DNA from: RPQK01 sp041946865
GTDB taxonomy: Bacteria > Acidobacteriota > UBA6911 > RPQK01
Direction of reading: 5' to 3'
Assembly (NCBI GenBank): GCA_041946865.1
Contig: JBHGBF010000293.1
Location: forward strand, 1 to 6,026
DNA: 6,026 nt
Within the stretch, counting starts at the first letter, position 1; the number at the start of each line of letters is the position of its first letter. The notes below the pieces were generated by a model. It was given only the letters and a program-made list of their open reading frames with translations, had not been told where the DNA came from and made no database searches. Positions 1-4,945 of the stretch are shown one piece after another. The translations under genes were made by a program, and so were the position numbers.

Positions 1-45
1 TCCGTAGAGTGGTTGCTGGGGGAGTGGGAGAGGTCCAAATAAGAC

Positions 46-76
46 TTGACAGTCTGACAGAAACGGTAATACTAAT
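46..76 (+). promoter_or_regulatory. Possible promoter for the HTH/RHH gene
   Basis: A perfect -35 hexamer TTGACA lies at 46-51 and a weak -10 candidate ACTAAT at 71-76 (19-bp spacing). An alternative TAATAC at 67-72 has 15-bp spacing. TGACAG is directly repeated at 47-52 and 55-60, overlapping the -35, and could be a binding site for the ribbon-helix-helix product. No Shine-Dalgarno sequence precedes the ATG at 84. With the 19-bp spacing the transcript would begin almost at that ATG, so a leaderless mRNA is possible. The hexamers and repeat are seen in the sequence; promoter function is inferred. Confidence 0.28.
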
Positions 77-83
77 ATGACAT

Positions 84-410
84 ATGCCTCGGTCTGCCGC
101 ATCGGAGGTGGCGCAACGCATCAACACCGCCATCGACCTGTTACGGGAATTGGCCTCCCCGGAGGAGGTCATGGGCGAGTTAATCGGACGCTTCGGGGTC
201 TCTCGGCGACAGGCCTACCGGTACCTCCGGGAAGCGCAGCAGACGGCGCGCAAGCGAGACATACCCGAAAGCAAGGTGGCGTTCACGGTGAAGCTCCCGT
301 TGGGCTTGGTGGCTCGGCTGCGCAGCTTGGCGAGCAGCACCGGAGAATCGCTGAGCGCCCTGGTGACCGAGGCGTTGGAGTCGTTCCTCAGAAGAGGGAG
401 GCATGGCTGA
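84..410 (+). CDS. Small DNA-binding protein with HTH and ribbon-helix-helix (CopG-like) domains
   Basis: A 108-residue basic protein. Residues 25-51 fit a helix-turn-helix of the resolvase/Hin type, with turn GRFGVS and recognition helix SRRQAYRYLREA. Residues 64-104 fit a ribbon-helix-helix: strand KVAFTVKLP, helix GLVARLRSLASSTG, then helix SLSALVTEALESFLRR. Two small DNA-binding modules in so short a chain suggest a regulator, or the accessory protein of a mobile or toxin-antitoxin-like unit, acting as a dimer in the cytoplasm. The stop codon overlaps the ATG at 403 of the next ORF (ATGGCTGA), a typical translational-coupling arrangement, so it once had a partner gene. The ATG at 84 begins the frame with the protein-like sequence; the ATG at 77 opens a different, implausible frame. 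The exact family and partner are not recognised with certainty. Confidence 0.72.
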   Translation: MPRSAASEVAQRINTAIDLLRELASPEEVMGELIGRFGVSRRQAYRYLREAQQTARKRDIPESKVAFTVKLPLGLVARLRSLASSTGESLSALVTEALESFLRRGRHG

Positions 411-1056
411 CCCAGTTGGTCCCAGACGAATCCAAATGGTGTACAGCTTTGACCGATTGTCAGCCCACAAGGTTTCCCAGGTTTATCGTCTCCTGGTGCC
501 GGAAAAAGTCCGACTCTGTACGCCAGCGTTTCAGCCGGTAAGCGGCAGCCCGGTTTTCCTTACCGGGATCCGTAATACTCAGGGTTTTGACTGGATTGAC
601 GACTTTCTGCTGATCGTGACTGACCACGGGCCAAGCGGAGAGATGGGACAGAGCGGGCACGATGAGCTCAGTCTGGCCCGGGCGGGAGACAATCTCGGCT
701 GGCCCACCATTTACGGCTGCCAGGGCCGCCAGGGCATGATCTCTCCCCTTCTCAGCTGGGAACAGGCGGCGCCTCCTGGAGGAGCGGCCCTCTACAAGGG
801 AAGCGAGATCCCCGAGTGGCGAGGCAGTCTCCTCATCGCAACCCTCGGCTCGCGCCATCTCCATCGCTTGGCCCTCAGCCAAGACGATCCTCCGCGCCCG
901 CAGCACCACGAGGTCTACTTTCAGGACCAGTTCGGACGACTGCGCGAGGTTATCAGCGGGCCCGACCAGGAACTGTACCTCACCACCAGCAATTGTGACG
1001 GCCGGGGGGAATGCGGTCCCGAAAAGGATCGACTGCTTCGAATCCGTAGACGCTAG
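403..1056 (+). pseudogene. Chimeric ORF: lost partner gene start joined to C-terminal third of PQQ-dependent sugar dehydrogenase
   Basis: The ORF encodes 217 residues. Residues ~1-40 (containing MVYSFDRLSAHKVSQVYRLL) do not look like a sugar dehydrogenase and appear to be the start of the gene coupled to the upstream HTH/RHH gene. From about residue 46 (GSPVFLTGIRNTQGFDW) it matches the glucose/sorbosone dehydrogenase beta-propeller family. Visible blocks are GIRNTQGFDW (Arg-Asn at the PQQ-contact position), TDHGPSGEMG, GHDELSLARAGDNLGWP, APPGGAALYKG, EWRGSLLIATLGSRHLHRL, FGRLREVISGPDQELYLTTSN and a terminal DRLLRI. Intact members have roughly 350-450 residues, with a secretion signal and the catalytic His in the N-terminal half; both are absent here. 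The join lies around 520-545. A 5'-truncated dehydrogenase fused to a foreign start is the simplest reading. It is almost certainly not an active enzyme, though the ORF itself is open. Confidence 0.82.
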
Positions 1057-1066
1057 TGGCACGAAA

Positions 1067-1079
1067 GGGTCAGGCACCC
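1067..1079. repeat. Short CAGGCACC-containing repeat, copy 1
   Basis: GGGTCAGGCACCC is a small hairpin (GGGT/ACCC) just after the dehydrogenase stop. Its core CAGGCACC recurs in the same orientation at 1891-1898 and 2733-2740. It is probably a degenerate member of a dispersed intergenic repeat. Confidence 0.45.
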
Positions 1080-1084
1080 AAGGT

Positions 1085-1142
1085 GGCGACTCGTCGCCGT
1101 TTTTGGAGTCACGGAGTGCGGCGACTTTGTCGCCGCTTTAGG
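1085..1142. repeat. Tandem REP-like palindromes
   Basis: Two related palindromic units lie head to tail about 35 bp apart. Unit 1 has GGCGAC (1085-1090) pairing with GTCGCC (1093-1098), followed by GTTTTTGGAGT. Unit 2 has GCGGCGAC (1118-1125), loop TTT and GTCGCCGC (1129-1136), followed by TTTAGG. The shared pattern is GGCGAC-n-GTCGCCG-T-rich-GG. The perfect 8-bp stem and the position between converging genes fit a REP/BIME-type extragenic element. Related fragments occur at 1379-1394 and around 3801-3832. The transcript could stop or be protected here, but no U-tract marks a classic terminator. Confidence 0.6.
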
Positions 1143-1170
1143 TTGTCAGGTGGGGATCCTCCGAAGAATG

Positions 1171-1378
1171 GGGCGCGCGCCGAGTCCTGTCAGAGCCGCG
1201 CGCGAGCGTTTTCCAGCGAAGCAAGCGGGTCCGAACAGGTTCGAACAGAAACCTGATCGCCTGCCCCGGGCTTAACCTTCCATAATCGCCAGTAGGCGGC
1301 TTCCAATTTCCCACCTTCCGCTTTCTGCTTCGCTGGAAAACGCTCGCGCGCGGCTCTGACAGGACTCGGCGCGCGCCC
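1171..1378. repeat. Perfect 53-bp inverted repeat around a 102-bp centre
   Basis: The left arm, 1171-1223 (from GGGCGCGCGCCGAGTCC to TTCCAGCGAAGCA), and the right arm, 1326-1378, are exact reverse complements over 53 bases. The centre (1224-1325) has a small stem CAGGTT (1236-1241)/AACCTG (1250-1255) and a pyrimidine-rich stretch before the right arm. There is no ORF large enough for a transposase. No matching target duplication was seen: the left flank ends GAAGAATG and the right flank starts TTGGCGCC. The element fills the spacer between converging genes and would form a very stable cruciform or RNA hairpin. It could be a MITE-like element or two oppositely oriented copies of a dispersed repeat. 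The identity of the arms was checked base by base; function is unknown. Confidence 0.85.
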
Positions 1379-1394
1379 TTGGCGCCGCTTTAGG
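1379..1394. repeat. Truncated REP-like half unit
   Basis: TTGGCGCCGCTTTAGG begins directly at the outer edge of the 53-bp right arm. Its last 12 bases (1383-1394) are identical, in direct orientation, to 1131-1142. The 5' half of the palindrome is missing, as if the inverted-repeat element had interrupted or recombined with a REP copy. Confidence 0.5.
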
Positions 1395-1408
1395 ATCTTT
1401 TCGCAGGG

Positions 1409-1834
1409 TCATGACCGTGCGCCGACGGCGGAGGGCATCTGTTTCAAAACCTGTTGACAGGCCTGTTCGCAGCGACGGCACGATTCTGCGCAGGTTTTGC
1501 AGTGCGCATGATGGGAAGCGTGGCGTTCACATTCGCTGGCGCAACTTCTGCAAGCGGCCGCGCAGGCTTCGATCATGACGCCAATCGAAGACCAGTCGGG
1601 TTCGACCTGGCGGCTGATAATCCGTCCAGCAGCGAGGCAGGCGTCCGCGCAGTCCTGGCAAAGACGAATGCAGCGGATCAGACTTTCAACGTTCTTCTCT
1701 CCCAGGCACGCATCGGCGCAAATCACAGAAGACGATGCACAGCTGAAACATTCATCGATACAGGCAGAAAGTGTCGCAATGTCCATCGCGCTTTGACGCG
1801 GATGCGTTCGAATCATGTCACTCGAGTGATGCAT
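1409..1834 (-). CDS. csp3: Cytosolic copper-storage protein (four-helix bundle, Csp3-like, DUF326)
   Basis: A 141-residue protein with 18 cysteines (residues 25, 29, 32, 39, 43, 55, 59, 62, 66, 91, 95, 98, 102, 112, 115, 119, 122, 126), mostly in CxxxC and CxxC spacing along predicted helices, e.g. CIDECFSC, CIRLCQDCADAC, CRSCASEC and CKTCAESCRRCEQAC. This is the signature of the Csp/DUF326 four-helix-bundle family, whose members bind many Cu(I) ions in the core of each bundle as tetramers. There is no Tat or Sec signal, so it is the cytosolic Csp3 type; known Csp3 proteins have a comparable length and cysteine count. The N-terminus is His-containing (MHHSSDM). The start at 1834 is preceded by AAGGAAGG nine bases upstream (1844-1851), whereas the inner Met17 lacks such a site. 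The last codons run to the edge of the repeat-filled spacer. The gene stands alone; no copper exporter or sensor is visible beside it. Confidence 0.88.
   Translation of the reverse strand: MHHSSDMIRTHPRQSAMDIATLSACIDECFSCASSSVICADACLGEKNVESLIRCIRLCQDCADACLAAGRIISRQVEPDWSSIGVMIEACAAACRSCASECERHASHHAHCKTCAESCRRCEQACQQVLKQMPSAVGARS
1818..1829. repeat. 12-bp perfect palindrome in the csp3 start region
   Basis: TCACTCGAGTGA is a perfect palindrome covering codons 2-6 of the copper-storage gene, immediately after its ATG. It may be chance (it encodes His-His-Ser-Ser) or a site for a dimeric regulator or an mRNA hairpin near the start. Only the symmetry is seen. Confidence 0.3.
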
Positions 1835-1876
1835 GGCTCAGAACCTTCCTTCGTTTGGCTTTTGGTTTACCGAAAG

Positions 1877-1906
1877 CAGGGGATCACAGGCAGGCACCGT
1901 CCCCTG
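1877..1906. repeat. CAGGCACC repeat, copy 2, within a 7-bp stem-loop upstream of csp3
   Basis: CAGGGGA (1877-1883) pairs with TCCCCTG (1900-1906), enclosing the second CAGGCACC (1891-1898). It lies 43-72 bp upstream of the copper-storage start, so it could sit in its leader or promoter. The rest of the 1835-2054 spacer shows only a direct repeat GCGCCGTTC at 2022-2030 and 2033-2041. I found no convincing promoter or terminator there. Confidence 0.4.
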
Positions 1907-2054
1907 GTTCTTACTCCCCTCAGATTATCAGCTGCGGGAAAGCAACTGAACCTGGCAAAACTGGTCAGGAGGATCATGAGGACGGTTCGCTTTTGCGGCT
2001 TTGGCGGGCTATCCGGCCTTGGCGCCGTTCACGCGCCGTTCGGCGTTCAGTTGA

Positions 2055-2786
2055 TCATTCGGGGTTCTGCACGGGGTTCTGCAGAAACTGGTTCGGGCTG
2101 AGCGCGGTATGAGTGAATCTCACCTTTGCAATGGCGCCCTGGAACCAGAAAACCTGATTCAGGCGACATCCAATCGAGGTTTGGCCGCCCTCGACCGGAT
2201 AGTACTCAACCTCGCCTGACATCTCTTCGTCCCCGTTCACATAGTGGCGCATCCAACGGCCGTCGTAGGTCAGGGCAACGTGGTACGACTTGCCGAGCGG
2301 GTGCAGATGTTGTTTAGATTGAAGGGTCTTCTCAGACTCCCCGGACTTGATGAAGGTGTCCAGAAACCACTGGTTGGTGTCGGTCAGTCTGGTCTCTACG
2401 AGCACTCGACTTTCCTCGCTTGCCTGCATGTGAAGAAAACGCTGCGCCAGGTTTGGCGAAGGATCGGGGCGGAAAATCACCTCGACCGTGAAACTCCCGA
2501 CGCCGGCCAGCGGGTTGGTGTTCAGGATGATGCCGTCATCCTCTCCGTCAAAAGCCAGCGCCCTCGCTCCAAGCGCCTCAATAACTTGCGGTCCGCCAAG
2601 CACTTTCGGCTTGTGCCCTCCGATATCGTCCAGGTTGTCCGTCTCCCAGAGTAACTGCATATTCATCGCCTGGGCCGACAGGACCGATAGGACCAGCACA
2701 GAACACAACGAGTTTCTGTATCCCCGAAGTGCCAGGCACCTGACACGAGACTGCCGCTGTTCAAAGCGAATCGAGTTCTCTGACAT
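2055..2786 (-). CDS. Secreted LamG/concanavalin A-like domain protein
   Basis: A 243-residue protein. Residues ~25-40 form a hydrophobic signal segment (LCSVLVLSVLSAQA) with an AQA-type signal peptidase I site before MNMQ. Residues ~75-232 fit the LamG_3/concanavalin A-like jelly roll: ALAFDGEDDGIIL, FTVEVIFRPDP, RFLHMQ, YHVALTYDGRWMRHYVNG, then GQTSIGCRLN and FQGAIAKVRFTHTALSPNQF. Such domains bind carbohydrate or protein ligands outside the cytoplasm; no catalytic residues are recognisable. It begins 35 bp after the nagB stop and is probably co-transcribed with it, so a role in sugar capture is possible but inferred. The n-region is unusually long and part of it is encoded by a repeat motif (see 2729-2746). 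No good Shine-Dalgarno precedes the ATG at 2786, so an inner start such as TTG at codon 27 cannot be excluded. The C-terminus carries a 4-residue duplication. Confidence 0.75.
   Translation of the reverse strand: MSENSIRFEQRQSRVRCLALRGYRNSLCSVLVLSVLSAQAMNMQLLWETDNLDDIGGHKPKVLGGPQVIEALGARALAFDGEDDGIILNTNPLAGVGSFTVEVIFRPDPSPNLAQRFLHMQASEESRVLVETRLTDTNQWFLDTFIKSGESEKTLQSKQHLHPLGKSYHVALTYDGRWMRHYVNGDEEMSGEVEYYPVEGGQTSIGCRLNQVFWFQGAIAKVRFTHTALSPNQFLQNPVQNPE
2060..2083. repeat. 12-bp perfect tandem duplication at the 3' end of the LamG gene
   Basis: CGGGGTTCTGCA occurs twice in a row (2060-2071, 2072-2083). It gives the protein the terminal repeat QNPVQNPE in frame, just before the stop. This looks like a replication-slippage duplication. 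Confidence 0.7.
2729..2746. repeat. CAGGCACC repeat, copy 3, inside the LamG signal-peptide coding region
   Basis: GTGCCAGGCACCTGACAC contains the palindrome GTGCC-A-GGCAC (2729-2739) and the same CAGGCACC core as 1071-1078 and 1891-1898. On the - strand it encodes residues 14-20 (RVRCLAL) of the LamG protein, upstream of the hydrophobic signal segment. Confidence 0.5.
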
Positions 2787-2821
2787 GCGGTGACCCCGTC
2801 AATCTGGCGTCTCATGGCTTC

Positions 2822-3586
2822 TTAGTCCATGTTGCGGTATTGGGACAGGGTCTCCGGCGCAAGCAGCGATGCCGAGTCGCGGTCCAGGAACAGGACAGTG
2901 TCCGGGTGCTTGCGCAGAATCGAGGCGGGGATCGTGGGGCTGATCTCACTCTCTACGGTCGCTTTTACCGCCTTCGCCTTTCGAGCGTCGGGGACTACAC
3001 AGAGGATCTTCTTCGCCTTCAGAATCTGACGAACTGACATCGATATGGCCTGAGTCGGGACTTCTTGCAGCGATGAAAACCAGCCTTCCCCGACCTGCTG
3101 CATCCGGCAGGCTTGATCCAGCTGAACGATCAGATAAGGTTCCGTCGTATCGAAGTCGGCCGGAGGATCGTTAAATGCGAGGTGGCCATTCTCTCCGATC
3201 CCGACAAATGCCACGTCAATAGGCGCACTGTTAAGATCTTTCCCGACGCTGGCCGCGGCCTTAACCGGGTCGGTCTCACCATTCAGCAGGTGATAATTCT
3301 GGATGCCAGTCTTCTGAATCAGACGCTCCATCAGGTACTTTCGAAAGCTGGCGGGGTGATCGGCTGAAATACCAACGTACTCGTCCAGATGGAACATCTC
3401 TACCTTGGGCCAGTCAATTCCGGAAGACGCGGTGAGAGCATCCAGAAATTCGAACTGAGAAGCACCAGTGGCGGCAATAATGCGCGCTTGCCCTTTTTCC
3501 GCGATCGCCTGGCAAAGAGCCTCCCTGGCCATAGCCGCAGCCGCGGCGCCCAACGCGAATTTGTCCTCGAACACTCGGATGATCAT
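2822..3586 (-). CDS. nagB: Glucosamine-6-phosphate deaminase
   Basis: A 254-residue cytosolic enzyme that converts glucosamine 6-phosphate to fructose 6-phosphate and ammonia, the step joining amino-sugar catabolism to glycolysis. The length is normal for the NagB/6-phosphogluconolactonase-like family. Visible motifs are a phosphate-binding TGAS (40-43), FHLDEYVGISADHPASF (65-81) with the catalytic Asp68, and VGIGENGHLAFNDPPADF (128-145) with His135 as the ring-opening base. Asn133 occupies the E. coli Asp141 position, as in Bacillus-type enzymes. Asp140 takes the place of the usual Glu (E. coli Glu148), which is typical of the GENGHLAFNDPP subgroup. A good Shine-Dalgarno AGGAGA (3592-3597) lies five bases before the ATG at 3586 and fixes the start. 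The LamG gene follows 35 bp downstream, probably in one operon. No nagA is in view. An operator-like palindrome lies upstream at 3619-3630. Confidence 0.9.
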   Translation of the reverse strand: MIIRVFEDKFALGAAAAAMAREALCQAIAEKGQARIIAATGASQFEFLDALTASSGIDWPKVEMFHLDEYVGISADHPASFRKYLMERLIQKTGIQNYHLLNGETDPVKAAASVGKDLNSAPIDVAFVGIGENGHLAFNDPPADFDTTEPYLIVQLDQACRMQQVGEGWFSSLQEVPTQAISMSVRQILKAKKILCVVPDARKAKAVKATVESEISPTIPASILRKHPDTVLFLDRDSASLLAPETLSQYRNMD

Positions 3587-3618
3587 GGTTGTCTCCTGCT
3601 TGAATTGTCGACCTTAAA

Positions 3619-3630
3619 CGAAGCGCTTTC
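3619..3630. promoter_or_regulatory. Possible LacI-family operator upstream of nagB
   Basis: CGAAGCGCTTTC holds the perfect 8-bp palindrome AAGCGCTT (3621-3628) with near-symmetric flanks, centred about 38 bp before the nagB ATG. Sites of the form GAAAGCGCTTTC are typical of LacI-family sugar repressors and catabolite-response elements. The same octamer also occurs in the REP-like fragment at 3811-3818, so it could instead be repeat-derived. No regulator gene is in the window. Confidence 0.3.
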
Positions 3631-3633
3631 CCT

Positions 3634-3655
3634 CTTCCGGCGCATCGCCGGGAAG
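3634..3655. promoter_or_regulatory. Stem-loop in the nagB leader region
   Basis: CTTCCGGCG (3634-3642) pairs with CGCCGGGAAG (3646-3655) with one bulged G and a 3-base loop. It lies 48-69 bp upstream of the nagB start, so it may be in its 5' leader or behind its promoter. A role in mRNA stability or attenuation is only a possibility. Confidence 0.3.
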
Positions 3656-3800
3656 TACCCTACCACGCCGGCTTAGAAAAAAACAGTGTGGATGATGCTG
3701 TCCAGGGTTGATTTGTTCTGCCTGCAGACACCGATCTTCTTGAGATGCGGCCATTTCCGGAGGGAGGATTGGTTCGATAGGATGGCGAACCGTAGGGTTC

Positions 3801-3832
3801 TGTTGGCGCGAAGCGCTTTGGAGTGCGGCGGC
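3801..3832. repeat. REP-like fragment
   Basis: The segment TTGGCGCGAAGCGCTTTGGA followed by GTGCGGCGGC resembles the TTTTGGAGT...GAGTGCGGCGAC portion of the tandem unit at 1100-1125 and shares TTTGGAGT/GAGTGCGGCG. The second palindrome half is missing. It lies in the gene-free stretch 3587-3955 between the broken receptor and nagB. Confidence 0.45.
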
Positions 3833-3861
3833 AGAAGGCGATCTTTATACCCATCTCGGGA

Positions 3862-3927
3862 TCAGGACGGCTTTTACCCCGAAGGGGGCTCTGCTATGTA
3901 CCCCCTTCGGGGTGAAAGCCGTCCTGA
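3862..3927. terminator. 27-bp-stem hairpin with nested palindromes after the receptor gene
   Basis: The left arm 3862-3888 and right arm 3901-3927 are reverse complements over 27 positions with one transition mismatch, around a 12-base loop (3889-3900). Each arm also contains its own small palindrome: CCCC-GAA-GGGG (3877-3887) and CCCC-TTC-GGGG (3902-3912). The structure could therefore switch between one long stem and two short hairpins. It begins 28 bp beyond the receptor stop codon, a terminator-like place, but no U-tract follows on the - strand. A REP/MITE-type repeat is the alternative. The structure is clear; the role is inferred. Confidence 0.6.
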
Positions 3928-3955
3928 CCCTACCTTTGCCCCACGCAGCGATGCG

Positions 3956-4945
3956 CTAGAAGACGTAACGCAGGGCCAACTGGATCAGCCTGGGATCGCC
4001 GCTCGACGCGGTGATCTTCCCGGCGTTAGCAGTCGCCACTGTAGTATTGGGCGCTCCAAAGTGAGGCGTGTTAGTGAAATTGAAGGCCTCGAACCGGAAC
4101 TGTAGCGTATGCTCGTTCCAGGGCATCGGAAACTCCTTCGACGCCAGGAAATCGACATTGATCCAGCCTGGCCCGATGATCACATTACGCCCCACGTTTC
4201 CGTATACTCCAGGTTTGGCGGCAACCGCAAACTCGGTATTGAACCAGCGATCAACAGTGCGTTCGCCTCTCGGCAAATTGGACTCTCCGACCTGGTCACC
4301 GCGGTGGATTCCTCCGTTGTTGTAGGCCATCCCTGATACCGAGTGCCCGATCGGCTGGCCGCTTTGCATGGCGAAGATCGCACCGACCTCCCACCCTCCA
4401 AGGAGGTGATTCAGCAGGCCCTGATTGTCCAGCCACTTCCGGTTTTTGCCGAAGGGCAGCTCCCACAAAGCACTGAAATTGTTGATAAATTCACGATTCA
4501 TGTAAGAGCGAGCGCGGTCCATCCAACGATCTTTGACCAGGTGCGAAGCTCTTCCCCCGCCTCCGGTTGTCAGGACTTCGATACCGTAGTCGATATTCTT
4601 CGACCAGGTAAAGGCGTTCAGGAAAGTGAAACCACTGGTCAAGCGTCTCTCGGCTTTTACGGTCATGGCGTTGTAGATCGCGTTGGCGTCATTCTTGTAC
4701 ATGAACACCAAAACGGGTTCACTCCACCTGCGCCGGTTGAACAGGGGAGTCGTAGCATCAGGTATAAGCGGAGCGACGACATTCCGCGCCCCACTCGGCA
4801 CCCTTGTGTTCTTGTTGCCGGTGTAGCCAACCGTAAGCAGGACCTCCCCGGGCAACATGTGCTGCAAATCCAGGAGCCACTGGGAACTGTAAGGGTTGTA
4901 AAGATCACGTGGAACGATAGTGAGCGTGTCGTTCGGAATGAGTTT
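3956..4945 (-). pseudogene. C-terminal fragment of the TonB-dependent receptor
   Basis: This is the second half of the broken receptor, in a different frame from the first. The genuine sequence starts near LTIVPRDLYNPYSSQW (about 4924) and continues through LPGEVLLTVGYTGNKNTRVP, YNAMTVKAERRLTSGFTFLNAFTWSKNID, FSALWELPFGKNRKW, LLGGWEVGAIFAMQSGQP and PGWINVDFLASKEFPM. It ends FRFEAFNFTNTPHFGAPNTT...SGDPRLIQLALRYVF, with the terminal aromatic residue typical of outer-membrane beta-barrels. The open frame extends upstream to 5206, but residues 1-~90 there are an out-of-frame reading of the N-terminal part (Ser/Thr/Pro-rich, unlike any receptor). Roughly 320 residues of real barrel remain. Translation from its own start would give a protein without signal peptide or plug, so it is almost surely non-functional. 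Confidence 0.85.

Noticed and set aside
77..541. Alternative + strand frame of 154 codons over the HTH/RHH gene
   Set aside because: It is Gly/Arg/His-rich shadow sequence, whereas the frame from 84 has two coherent DNA-binding domains.
1056..1256. Open frame of 66 codons on the + strand
   Set aside because: It runs through the REP units and the left 53-bp arm; the composition is Arg/Ser-rich repeat translation and there is no ribosome binding site.
1171..1378. The 53-bp arms as ends of a complete insertion sequence or as CRISPR repeats
   Set aside because: The centre is only 102 bp with no transposase and no target duplication; the arms are inverted and only two, not a direct array.
1272..1481. 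Open frame of 69 codons on the - strand
   Set aside because: It reads through the right 53-bp arm and overlaps the end of the copper-storage gene; its middle repeats the residues encoded by the opposite arm, which shows only the DNA symmetry.
1454..2101. Long + strand open frame of 215 codons
   Set aside because: It is antisense to the well-supported copper-storage gene and to the end of the LamG gene, with no recognisable domain.
3660..3854. Open frame of 64 codons on the - strand upstream of nagB
   Set aside because: It lies over the REP-like fragment, with Pro/Arg/Ser-rich sequence, no ribosome binding site and no recognisable domain.
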